This document shows positions 5,621 through 12,726 of a stretch of DNA of 15,911 nucleotides, one piece after another (within the stretch, counting starts at the first letter, position 1; the number at the start of each line of letters is the position of its first letter). A model generated the notes under the pieces. The model searched no databases, was not told the origin of the DNA, and saw nothing but the letters and a program-made list of their open reading frames with translations. The position numbers and the translations under genes are program-made. This stretch comes from Reyranella sp. (GTDB lineage Bacteria > Pseudomonadota > Alphaproteobacteria > Reyranellales > Reyranellaceae): NCBI GenBank assembly GCA_030681635.1, contig JAUXRT010000664.1, positions 1 through 15,911 of the forward strand, read 5' to 3'.

Positions 5621-8125
5621 ATGCGGGGTCTTGTCGGGCGCATGATGCTTGGCGCGGTTGCCTGTGCGGCAAGCGCCAGTCTGCTTGGGTGGGCTCCTCC
5701 ACCGGCCTACGGTCAGGCGCCGGCCAAACCGGCGCAGCAGGCCGAGCCCAACCCAGTGGACGTCTGCAACGGGTTGACCGGTGCGGACGCGGCCCAAAAG
5801 GTCATCGCGTGCACGGAGGCGATCAAGAAGGGTTCGCTCGTTGGCGGCCCCTTGGCTCTGGCCTACCTCAATCGCGGCCTGTCGGAGAGCGGGGCCGGCA
5901 GCCCTGCGCGCTCCAAGGCCGATTTCAGGGAAGCGATTCGAATCTTCAACGAGGCGATCAACGCGGCGCCGACCAATCCCTATCTCTATACGCAGCGCGG
6001 CGTCGTCTACCAGACCATCGGTGAAGCCGACCGGGCGATCATCGACTACAGCGATGCCATCCGCCTCGCGCCGCGGGAGACCTATCCGCTGATCAACCGC
6101 GCCGTCGTCCTCTACACCCGAAAGGACAACAACGAGGGTGCGATCGCCGACCTCACCGCAGCATTGAAGATCAATCCCCGCGAAATCAGCGCCTATATCA
6201 ACCGCGGGATCGTCCAGAGGAAGAAGGGCGACCTCAACAAGGCAATCGCCGACTTCACCGATGCGATCAAGCTTCTGCCGCCCAAGATCGAACCGGTGCG
6301 CGCCAATCTTCTGCCGGACTCGGTGACAAGCCAGTTGGCGCCGCAATCCAAGGACCAGCACCGGATCGCGCTTCAGGCGGCCTTCGTCTATTTCCAGCGC
6401 GGCTTGTCCTACTACGACAAGAACTCGTACGACCAGGCCATCGCGGATTTCACCGAGGCGATCCGCCTCAACCCGACCGACGGTTCGTCGTGGGTCGGCC
6501 GCGGCGCCGCCTACATGTACAAGAACGATCTGAAGAAGGCGATTGCCGACTTCGACGAAGCGGTCAAGCTGTCGCCGGGACAGGCGTTCACCCATATGCA
6601 GCGGGGAATTGCCTATCACCGCATCGGCGACGCCGATGCGGCGATCGAAGATTACACCGCCGCCAACAAGCTCACGCCCAAGGATCCGACGCCGCTCGTC
6701 AACCGCGGCATCGTCCTCTACACGAAGAAGGGCAAGTTCGACGACGCGATCGCCGACTTCGATGCAGCGCTCAAGCTCAACCCCAAGGAGGTGAACGCGC
6801 TCGTCAACCGCGGCGTCACCTATCGTCAGAAGAACAATCCCGATCGCGCCATCGCCGATTTCACCGAGGCATTGAAGCTCGGCATGCAGACCGCCGAGAT
6901 CCTCCGGCTTCGCAAGGAGGGCCCGGGCGCCATGGACGGCGAGAAAGCGCAGGCCGCGGATCAGGTGGCAAATGCCTACTACCAGCGCGGCATGGCCCAG
7001 GTCGACAAGCAGGAATATGACGAAGCCCTCAAGGACTTCGAGATGGCCATGCAGATCAATCCCAAGGAGCCTCGCGCCTTCCTCGGACGGGGCGCGACCT
7101 ACCTGAAGAAGGGGGATACCGCTCAGGCCGTCAAGGATCTCGACGAGGCAATCCGGCTGGCGCCGGGCATGGCGTTCGCCTATTTCGAGCGCGGCACCGC
7201 TTACCATCGCATCGACGACTACGACAATGCGGTCGCCGACTATACCGAGTCGATCAAGATCGATCCCAAGGAGCCGCTGACATTCATCAATCGCGGCATG
7301 GCCTATGTCTTCCAGAACAAGATCGACGCCGCCATTGCCGACTTCGACGCGGCGCTCAAGCTCAGCCCCGACAATTTCAGCGCGCTTACCCAGCGTGGCT
7401 ACGCCTATGCATTGAAACGGGATTTCCCGCAGGCGATCTCCGACGTCAGCGACGCCGTGAAACTGAGTCCGAGCGACCCGACTGCCCATTACTATCTGGG
7501 GCTCGTCTACGCGCTTCGCGGCGATACCGCGCACGCGCTCGAAGAAATCACCGATGCGATCCGCACCGACCCCACGAACGCCCGCTTCTATGGTAGCCGG
7601 GCGAGCATCTATTCGGGGGCCGGCGACTACGACAAGGCCATCGAGGATCTCAATCAGGTGATCAAGCTGCGCCCCAAGGACCCCACCAATTTCCTCAACC
7701 GCGGGATCGCCTACTTCAGCAAGGGCGACTACGAAAAGTCGATCACCGACTACACCGACGCGCTTCGCCTGGACGCGAAGATGGTGCCGGCCCTCAACAA
7801 CCGCTGCATGGCCCACGCGGTCCTCGGCAAGAACCTGACCCAGGCGCAGGCTGACTGCGCCGAAGCCCTGAATCTCGAGCCCCAGGATTCCTTCGTGCGC
7901 ATCAATCGCGGGCTCATCGAGCTGAAATTGCACCAATATAAAAAGGCGATCACCGAATACGACGCCGCACTGGCCATCGATCCCCAGCGCGCTCGCGCGT
8001 ACTACGGGCGCGGCTTGGCGAAGGTGAAGACCGGCGACAAGGCGGGCGGCGAGGCCGACATCCTGACGGCCAAGGGCTTGCAGCCGAACGTCGCCGAGGA
8101 GTTCGCGCGATATGGCGTGAACTAG
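5621..8125 (+). CDS. Secreted tetratricopeptide repeat protein, about 20 TPR units
   Basis: 834 residues. Residues 1-31 look like a signal peptide (basic start, hydrophobic core, likely cleavage after AYG), so the protein is probably periplasmic. A short head with two cysteines (Cys49, Cys64, in CNGL...ACTEAI) is followed by about 20 TPR units of 34-35 residues, recognisable by xxRGxxY...A(I/V)xDxxxAI(K/R)LxP. TPRs form a helical solenoid for protein-protein contacts; no catalytic domain is visible. Two linkers interrupt the array (about residues 225-252 and 424-447). A second cysteine pair (Cys729, Cys746) with similar spacing may form a disulfide. The five-unit super-repeat is described separately. 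The start at 5621 has no good RBS; the ATG at 5642 also keeps a workable signal peptide. The partner and role are unknown; periplasmic TPR proteins often scaffold envelope or secretion machinery. Confidence 0.9.
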   Translation: MRGLVGRMMLGAVACAASASLLGWAPPPAYGQAPAKPAQQAEPNPVDVCNGLTGADAAQKVIACTEAIKKGSLVGGPLALAYLNRGLSESGAGSPARSKADFREAIRIFNEAINAAPTNPYLYTQRGVVYQTIGEADRAIIDYSDAIRLAPRETYPLINRAVVLYTRKDNNEGAIADLTAALKINPREISAYINRGIVQRKKGDLNKAIADFTDAIKLLPPKIEPVRANLLPDSVTSQLAPQSKDQHRIALQAAFVYFQRGLSYYDKNSYDQAIADFTEAIRLNPTDGSSWVGRGAAYMYKNDLKKAIADFDEAVKLSPGQAFTHMQRGIAYHRIGDADAAIEDYTAANKLTPKDPTPLVNRGIVLYTKKGKFDDAIADFDAALKLNPKEVNALVNRGVTYRQKNNPDRAIADFTEALKLGMQTAEILRLRKEGPGAMDGEKAQAADQVANAYYQRGMAQVDKQEYDEALKDFEMAMQINPKEPRAFLGRGATYLKKGDTAQAVKDLDEAIRLAPGMAFAYFERGTAYHRIDDYDNAVADYTESIKIDPKEPLTFINRGMAYVFQNKIDAAIADFDAALKLSPDNFSALTQRGYAYALKRDFPQAISDVSDAVKLSPSDPTAHYYLGLVYALRGDTAHALEEITDAIRTDPTNARFYGSRASIYSGAGDYDKAIEDLNQVIKLRPKDPTNFLNRGIAYFSKGDYEKSITDYTDALRLDAKMVPALNNRCMAHAVLGKNLTQAQADCAEALNLEPQDSFVRINRGLIELKLHQYKKAITEYDAALAIDPQRARAYYGRGLAKVKTGDKAGGEADILTAKGLQPNVAEEFARYGVN
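6374..7477 (+). repeat. Higher-order repeat inside the TPR gene (five TPR units plus linker, about 588 nt)
   Basis: Units 5-9 plus a linker (6374-6961) align in order with units 10-14 (6962-7477). Both blocks open with a Q..(Y)xQRG unit, their third units share AYHRI and lie exactly 588 nt apart (6611 and 7199), and their fourth units share AIADFDAALKL. Units 2-4 (from about 5981) resemble units 7-9, including a following linker, suggesting an older third copy. Seen by reading the translation; identity was not computed. Confidence 0.65.
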
Positions 8126-8162
8126 GGCTGCCGGCCAGACTTTGAGACGACAAGCCGGCTAG

Positions 8163-8645
8163 ATGTCCAAGTCCGTCAACATCCTGCACCTGCTCCTCGC
8201 CTTGAGTGCCGCGGCATGCATCCACTTTGCGTGGCAGGAGACCAAGGACAAGATCGTCAAGCTCGACCGGTTGCTCAGGGCGCCCGCTGCAGCACTCGTT
8301 CCGGCGCTCATCCTGATGCTGATCCAGCTTTCGACCAGGCAGCCGATATGGCCTTTCATGGCGGCTTTCTTCGGTGGGCTCGCCATCGGCGGCACGCGCG
8401 GCCTCACCATCCCCCTGAAAGTCGAAAGATTCTGGCGTGTGGTGCGTCCTCCTGGCATGCGCGCCCAGGTCTGGATAGCGGTCGCGCTGACCGCAGCAGT
8501 TGTCGTCGATATTGCTGGAGCAGTTGCAGGCCCTCCCGGAATGGCTTGGCGCTTTCCCGCGGCATTGGCGGCAATGGTGTGCGCGGGCATGCTCGCCGGA
8601 CGTGCGATCGCCATGGGAGCGCGGGCGTGGCGCCTGGTCGGGTAG
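8163..8645 (+). CDS. Small multi-pass membrane protein of unknown function
   Basis: 160 residues that I do not recognise. Hydrophobic stretches at about 7-23, 41-57, 62-79, 102-122 and 131-150 suggest four or five membrane helices. A charged segment lies after the first (ETKDKIVKLDR, residues 26-36), and a basic one lies at 86-100, before the fourth, including RVVRPPGMR. It has a Gly-rich third helix and few polar residues otherwise, and no recognisable catalytic motif. It starts 37 nt after the TPR gene and may be co-transcribed with it, though no clear RBS is seen. Its stop codon ends one nucleotide from the 3' end of the convergent tRNA-Ser gene. Base composition matches its neighbours, so it looks like a genuine gene rather than a shadow: no longer frame competes, and hydrophobic periodicity is good. 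Confidence 0.7.
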   Translation: MSKSVNILHLLLALSAAACIHFAWQETKDKIVKLDRLLRAPAAALVPALILMLIQLSTRQPIWPFMAAFFGGLAIGGTRGLTIPLKVERFWRVVRPPGMRAQVWIAVALTAAVVVDIAGAVAGPPGMAWRFPAALAAMVCAGMLAGRAIAMGARAWRLVG

Positions 8646-8646
8646 A

Positions 8647-8736
8647 TGGCGGATGGGGTGGGATTCGAACCCACGGTGAGCGTGAACCCACGCCGGTTTT
8701 CAAGACCGGTGCCTTAAACCGCTCGGCCACCCATCC
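8647..8736 (-). tRNA. tRNA-Ser (anticodon UGA)
   Basis: 90 nt including an encoded CCA (complement of 8647-8649). The acceptor stem GGATGGG/CCCATCC pairs fully, with discriminator G. The anticodon arm is CCGGT-CTTGAAA-ACCGG, giving anticodon TGA (complement of 8700-8702), which reads UCA-type serine codons. The long variable arm expected of tRNA-Ser and a T-arm with GGTTCGAATCC are present. It is transcribed towards the membrane-protein gene, ending one nucleotide from that gene's stop. No integrase or duplicated 3' end is seen nearby, so there is no sign of use as an attachment site in this window. Confidence 0.97.
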
Positions 8737-8801
8737 GGGATGCGCTTGTTACTCCGTCCCGAGCGGCCGGTACATATCCCGATTGTCGCCATGAATCCTG
8801 C

Positions 8802-8807
8802 TAGAAT
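8802..8807 (+). promoter_or_regulatory. Candidate extended -10 upstream of the lytic transglycosylase
   Basis: TGCTAGAAT (8799-8807) fits an extended -10; transcription would start near 8814, leaving a leader of about 45 nt. The 11-mer TGCTAGAATTG is shared with the candidate promoter of the first gene. There is no matching -35, so this is tentative. Confidence 0.3.
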
Positions 8808-8857
8808 TGCCGGGACATGAATATGGTTCCTCCCTCCGCTTCACCCCACGGCCGCTC

Positions 8858-9730
8858 ATGATCAATCGACGAAAGCTATGTGCCATGGCGGCACTCATGC
8901 CCCTGCCGGCCCTGGCCCAGACGAGCGACCCCAAGTTTGCCGCGTGGCTGCGCGGCGTGCGCGCCGAGGCGGCGCGCGCCGGCGTGGACGAGAGCACGCT
9001 CGCGGCCGCGCTCGACAACATCGAGGAAATCCCGCGCGTGATGGAGCTCGCGCGCAATCAGCCCGAATTCAAGATGACGTTCGAGCGCTATCAGGAACTC
9101 GTCGTCTCGCCCGAGCGGATCAGCCGTGGCCGGGCGCTCCTGACGGAGAACCGCAGCGCCATCGACCGCTTCGCCATGCCCGCAGGCGTTCCGGCATCGG
9201 TCGTCGTGGCCTTGTGGGGGATCGAAAGCAACTACGGCACGCGCCTCGGCGATTTCGAGGTCGTGCCGGCGCTCGCGACACTGGTCTACAACAACTTTCG
9301 CGCCCAGTTCTTTCGGGCCCAGCTCATCGCGGCCCTGAAAATCCTGTCGCAGGGCCATGTCGGCCTGCATGCGATGAAGGGGTCATGGGCCGGCGCCATG
9401 GGCCAGTGCCAGTTCATTCCGACCAGCTTCGTCGCCTACGCGGCTGACGGTGATGGCGATGGCCGGATGGACATCTGGACCAACAAGGTCGACGTCTTCG
9501 CCTCGATCGTGAACTACCTCCGTCGCGTGGGCTGGCGGCCGGGCCTCGGCTGGGGCGAGGAAGTGCCGGCGGGAACGGCGGCGGGGCAGGGCACCCGCAT
9601 CGTCCGGCCGGCCGGCGCCGGCGGACCGACCTTCCGGACCACCGAGAATTTCCGCGCCATCCTGCGCTGGAACCAGTCAGATTTCTTTGCCCTGGCCGTT
9701 GGACTGCTCTCGGACCGGATCGCGGCGTGA
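8858..9730 (+). CDS. Lytic murein transglycosylase, MltB type (SLT_2 domain)
   Basis: 290 residues. It cleaves the MurNAc-GlcNAc bond of peptidoglycan to form 1,6-anhydro-muropeptides in the periplasm. Glu123 in the GIESNYGT motif is the expected catalytic acid. GAMGQCQFIPTSF (179-191) is the strong MltB-family signature, followed by a DGDGDGRMDIW segment (198-207) that resembles a calcium-binding loop, and YLRRVGW (220-226). The N terminus MINRRKLCAM... ends in a typical signal cleavage after ALA (residue 20). There is no lipobox, so it is probably soluble periplasmic rather than an outer-membrane lipoprotein like E. coli MltB. ATG 8858 is preferred over an in-frame TTG at 8807 because it begins a clean signal peptide. 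It stands directly upstream of rlpA and a D-Ala-D-Ala carboxypeptidase, other wall enzymes. Confidence 0.93.
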   Translation: MINRRKLCAMAALMPLPALAQTSDPKFAAWLRGVRAEAARAGVDESTLAAALDNIEEIPRVMELARNQPEFKMTFERYQELVVSPERISRGRALLTENRSAIDRFAMPAGVPASVVVALWGIESNYGTRLGDFEVVPALATLVYNNFRAQFFRAQLIAALKILSQGHVGLHAMKGSWAGAMGQCQFIPTSFVAYAADGDGDGRMDIWTNKVDVFASIVNYLRRVGWRPGLGWGEEVPAGTAAGQGTRIVRPAGAGGPTFRTTENFRAILRWNQSDFFALAVGLLSDRIAA

Positions 9731-9773
9731 CCCCCCTGAAACGAGGTGGCTCCACCCGCCGCCCAAGATGATG

Positions 9774-9779
9774 TATGAT
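9774..9779 (+). promoter_or_regulatory. Candidate -10 hexamer just before rlpA
   Basis: TATGAT lies 9 nt before the ATG at 9789 in an otherwise GC-rich 58-nt gap after the transglycosylase gene. A start about 7 nt downstream would give an almost leaderless rlpA message. No -35 is recognised, and the same bases could instead be an upstream start (ATGATG at 9768-9773). Weak. Confidence 0.2.
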
Positions 9780-9788
9780 GTCGCCGTC

Positions 9789-10808
9789 ATGCGGCTAGAC
9801 TTAGTAAGTACACGTTTTTTTCCTGCCACGCTCGCCCGCGCCTGCTGTGCCGTGCTGGTTGTCGCCACCGTGGGCGCCTGCGGCTCGACGTCGGGTAGCA
9901 AGGGCGGGGCCGCCGCGCAGCGGGGCGCCTATAAGGTCGGGGCGCCCTACAAGATCGACGGCGTCACCTATACGCCGAAGGAAGATTTCAACCATGTCGA
10001 GACAGGCGTAGCCTCTTGGTACGGGCCGGGTTTCCATGGCAAGTCGACGGCCAATGGCGAGCGCTACGACCAGGCCGACCGCACGGCGGCGCACCGTACC
10101 TTGCAGATGCCGTCGATCGTCAGGGTGACCAACCTCTCCAATGGCCTGTCGACCGTGGTCCGGATCAACGACCGCGGCCCGTTCGCGAGCAACCGGGTGA
10201 TCGACCTGTCGCGCACTGCCGCCCAGGAACTCGACGTTATTCGCAATGGCACGGCAAGGGTGAGGATCGAACAGCTCCAGGCCGAAAGCCTGGCGGTGAA
10301 GGATGTCGCAATCAACGGCGGCGGACCGGCCGAGCAGCACCAGGCGCTCGCGCGACTGGCTTCCGGCAAGGCGCCGGCACCACAGCAGCCGCAGCAGGTC
10401 ATGGCGACAGCGCAGCCGGCGGCGGCGCCTCCGTCGACGCAGGTTCAAGCGGGATGGCCGGCCAATCCCCGCTCCTCCGCCGTCGCGCAGGAACAGACAA
10501 TGGCACCTTCGGGCGCGCCCTCGGGCAGGGGCGGGCCCACGATTGCGTCTCTGGCATCGGCGGCGCCAACACCGTCGGGAGGCGGCTTCTACGTCCAGAC
10601 CGGCTCCTTTTCGACGGCCGAGAATGCCGGACGCCAGCGCGATGCGGTGCGCAGCTACGGGTCCTCGGAGATTTCACAGGCTTCAGCCAGCGGGCGCGAT
10701 ATTTATCGGGTCCGGTTGGGGCCCTATACGACCTCCGACGCCGCCGGCATTGTCGCCGACCGGCTGAAGCGGTCAGGTTATGGTGATGCCCGTGTTGTTG
10801 GCGATTGA
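9789..10808 (+). CDS. rlpA: RlpA-family septal lytic transglycosylase lipoprotein with SPOR domain
   Basis: 339 residues. A lipoprotein signal ends in VGAC with Cys31 as the lipidated residue. The double-psi beta-barrel (about 72-165) carries the RlpA signature: ASWYGPGFHGKSTANGERYD, AAHRTL with His102, and INDRGPF with Asp128, which align with the catalytic His and Asp of Pseudomonas RlpA. A low-complexity Ala/Pro/Gln linker (about 190-262) leads to a C-terminal SPOR domain (264-338, FYVQTGSF...YRVRLGPY), which binds denuded glycan strands at the division septum. RlpA enzymes cleave such strands during daughter-cell separation. ATG 9789 is chosen as it gives a compact lipoprotein signal; ATGs at 9768 and 9771 are alternatives. 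The gene overlaps the following carboxypeptidase, implying coupled translation of two septal wall enzymes. Confidence 0.95.
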   Translation: MRLDLVSTRFFPATLARACCAVLVVATVGACGSTSGSKGGAAAQRGAYKVGAPYKIDGVTYTPKEDFNHVETGVASWYGPGFHGKSTANGERYDQADRTAAHRTLQMPSIVRVTNLSNGLSTVVRINDRGPFASNRVIDLSRTAAQELDVIRNGTARVRIEQLQAESLAVKDVAINGGGPAEQHQALARLASGKAPAPQQPQQVMATAQPAAAPPSTQVQAGWPANPRSSAVAQEQTMAPSGAPSGRGGPTIASLASAAPTPSGGGFYVQTGSFSTAENAGRQRDAVRSYGSSEISQASASGRDIYRVRLGPYTTSDAAGIVADRLKRSGYGDARVVGD

Positions 10809-12087
10809 TCGACTGCGCCCTGTGATGGCGCTTTTCGCCGCGGCGGCCGTCCTCGCCAGCGCCGCGACCGTGACTTACGCCCAGCAGGCGGACCCGCCGC
10901 GGCGACAGCAGACGCAGCCGGCCAAGCCGCCTGCCAAGGCCAAGCCTCCGGCGACTTCCACCAAGCCCGCGGCACCTCCCGCGGCGGCAAAGACCGAAGC
11001 GCTGCCACCGTCGCAGGTCGGCATCGGCACTCTTGCCAGGCAAGCCTTCATGGTTGACCCGCAAACGTCGACAGTGATGCTGTTCAAGGATGCCGAGCAG
11101 CCGATGCCGCCGTCGTCGATGTCGAAGATGATGACGATCTACATCATCTTCGAGGAACTCGCCGCCGGCCGCCTAAAACTCGATTCGCGCTTCCGGGTGA
11201 GTGAGCGGGCAAGAGCGATGGGCGGATCGCGCATGTTCCTCGAACTCGGCAGCGAGGTGTCCGTCGAGGATCTGATCAAGGGCATCATCATCCTGTCCGG
11301 CAACGACGCCTGCGTGGTCATCGCGGAAGGCCTGTCGGGGAGCGAAGAGAGCTTCGCCGAGCGCATGACCAAGCGCGCGCGCGAACTCGGCATGAACAAG
11401 ACGGTGTTCAAGAACGCCTCCGGTTGGCCCGCCGAAGGCCAGCACACCACGGCGCGCGACCTCGCGGTGCTCTCGTGGCGCACGATCGACGACTACCCGA
11501 AGTTCTACCGCTACTATTCGGAGAGCAACTGGACCTACAACAATATCCGACAGGAAAACCGCAATCGCCTGCTCAAGATCACGCCCGGCACCGACGGCCT
11601 GAAGACCGGCCACACCGAGGAGGGTGGCTATGGCCAGGCGACGTCGGCGGTGCGCGACGGCCGCCGACTCATCCTGGTGGTCAATGGCCTCGCCTCCATG
11701 GCCGAGCGCGCGCAGGAAACATCGCGCCTGATGGAGTGGGGGTTCCGCGAATTTACCAACACGACGATCTTCCGCGCCGGCGATACCGTTGTGGAGGCGC
11801 CGGTCTGGCTGGGCGCCCAGGACAAGGTGGCGCTCGTTGTCGGGCGCCCCGTCCTCGTCACGGCGCCCGCCGGGCAGGCTGTGTCACCCCGTGTGGTGGC
11901 GCGGTTTGACGGTCCGTTGCCCGCACCGCTCGTGAAAGGCACCAAGGTCGGCAGCGCCTCGGTGACGCTGCCCGATGGCAGGGTCATCGAATATCCCCTC
12001 GAAATCGGTGCGGATGTCGCCCGCATGGGCGTCGTCGGCCGCGTCACCACGATGATCCAGCATTATCTGTTCGGCTGGCTGTCGTGA
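10786..12087 (+). CDS. D-alanyl-D-alanine carboxypeptidase (PBP5/DacA-DacC type)
   Basis: 433 residues. It removes the terminal D-Ala from peptidoglycan pentapeptides in the periplasm. All three serine penicillin-binding motifs are present: SMSK with nucleophile Ser111 and Lys114, SGN at 171-173, and KTG at 273-275. A signal peptide (cleavage near TYA, residue 32) is followed by a Pro/Ala/Lys-rich segment (about 37-75), the transpeptidase-like domain (about 80-315), and a PBP5-type C-terminal beta domain. The last 16 residues (GRVTTMIQHYLFGWLS) look like the amphipathic membrane anchor. The start is uncertain: ATG 10786 is preferred because AGG lies 8 nt upstream, and 10780 is the alternative. 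Starting later would lose the basic part of the signal. The 5' end overlaps rlpA by 23 nt, and the stop overlaps the tmk start. Confidence 0.95.
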   Translation: MPVLLAIDRLRPVMALFAAAAVLASAATVTYAQQADPPRRQQTQPAKPPAKAKPPATSTKPAAPPAAAKTEALPPSQVGIGTLARQAFMVDPQTSTVMLFKDAEQPMPPSSMSKMMTIYIIFEELAAGRLKLDSRFRVSERARAMGGSRMFLELGSEVSVEDLIKGIIILSGNDACVVIAEGLSGSEESFAERMTKRARELGMNKTVFKNASGWPAEGQHTTARDLAVLSWRTIDDYPKFYRYYSESNWTYNNIRQENRNRLLKITPGTDGLKTGHTEEGGYGQATSAVRDGRRLILVVNGLASMAERAQETSRLMEWGFREFTNTTIFRAGDTVVEAPVWLGAQDKVALVVGRPVLVTAPAGQAVSPRVVARFDGPLPAPLVKGTKVGSASVTLPDGRVIEYPLEIGADVARMGVVGRVTTMIQHYLFGWLS

Positions 12088-12722
12088 CCGCCCCCGCGTC
12101 GGGGCGTTTCATCACGCTGGAAGGCGGCGAGGGGGCAGGCAAGTCGACCCAGGTTCTGCGCCTCAAGAAATGGCTGGGAAGCCGAGGGCATGAGGTCGTG
12201 GCAACGCGGGAACCTGGCGGGGCGCCTGGCGCCGAGCTGGTGCGCAAGCTGCTAGTCGAAGGGCCTGCCGAGCGCTGGGACGGTGTCACCGAGGCGTTGC
12301 TGCATTTTGCCGCCCGGCGAGATCACCTGCGGTCGACCGTGTGGCCGGCCCTGAAGCGCGGTGCCTGGGTGATCAGCGACCGCTTCGCCGATTCGACCAT
12401 GGCCTACCAGGGTTACGGGCACGGCGCCGATCGCACGATGCTGGGTGGACTCTACGATATGGCCGTCGGCGAATTCCGCCCCGATCTCACGCTGATCCTC
12501 GACCTGCCGGTCGAGACCGGCCTGGCGCGGGCGGCGGCGCGACGCGGCACGGAAACCCGCTATGAGAACCTGCCGGTCGCCTTCCATGAACGCGTCCGGG
12601 CCGGCTTCCTCGATATCGCCGCGGTCGATCCCGAACGCTGCGTCGTAATCGACGCCAGCCGAGACATCGACGCCATCGAGGCAGCGATTGCCGAGGCCGT
12701 GACCAGCCGCCTGGACACCTGA
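12084..12722 (+). CDS. tmk: Thymidylate kinase
   Basis: 212 residues. It phosphorylates dTMP to dTDP with ATP in the cytoplasm, the last dedicated step before dTTP. The P-loop GGEGAGKS (14-21) lacks the basic residue of type I enzymes, REPGG at 42-46 and DRF at 99-101 are the family motifs, and an Arg-rich LID (RAAARRGTETR, about 149-159) is typical of bacterial type II enzymes. Translation starts at GTG 12084, which overlaps the carboxypeptidase stop (GTGA), so the two are probably translationally coupled. holB follows after 4 nt. The tmk-holB pairing is conserved widely in Proteobacteria. Confidence 0.97.
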   Translation: MTAPASGRFITLEGGEGAGKSTQVLRLKKWLGSRGHEVVATREPGGAPGAELVRKLLVEGPAERWDGVTEALLHFAARRDHLRSTVWPALKRGAWVISDRFADSTMAYQGYGHGADRTMLGGLYDMAVGEFRPDLTLILDLPVETGLARAAARRGTETRYENLPVAFHERVRAGFLDIAAVDPERCVVIDASRDIDAIEAAIAEAVTSRLDT

Positions 12723-12726
12723 GGCG

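Noticed and set aside
5561..7936. A 791-codon open frame on the minus strand, opposite the TPR gene
   Set aside because: Its translation is a periodic series of similar Val/Gly/Asp/Arg-rich segments mirroring the TPR repeats on the other strand. GC-rich codon bias in repeated sequence keeps the antisense frame open; it matches no known fold and lacks a credible start.
8647..8736. tRNA-Ser as an integration site for a mobile element
   Set aside because: No integrase, no repeated tRNA 3' end and no composition change are visible on either side.
8791..8820. Nine-codon upstream open frame before the lytic transglycosylase gene
   Set aside because: It has no ribosome binding site and overlaps the candidate -10, so it is probably not even transcribed.
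9745..9756. GGTGGCTCCACC inverted repeat after the lytic transglycosylase gene
   Set aside because: The stem is only 4-5 bp with a tiny loop and no following T-tract, so it is not a convincing terminator.
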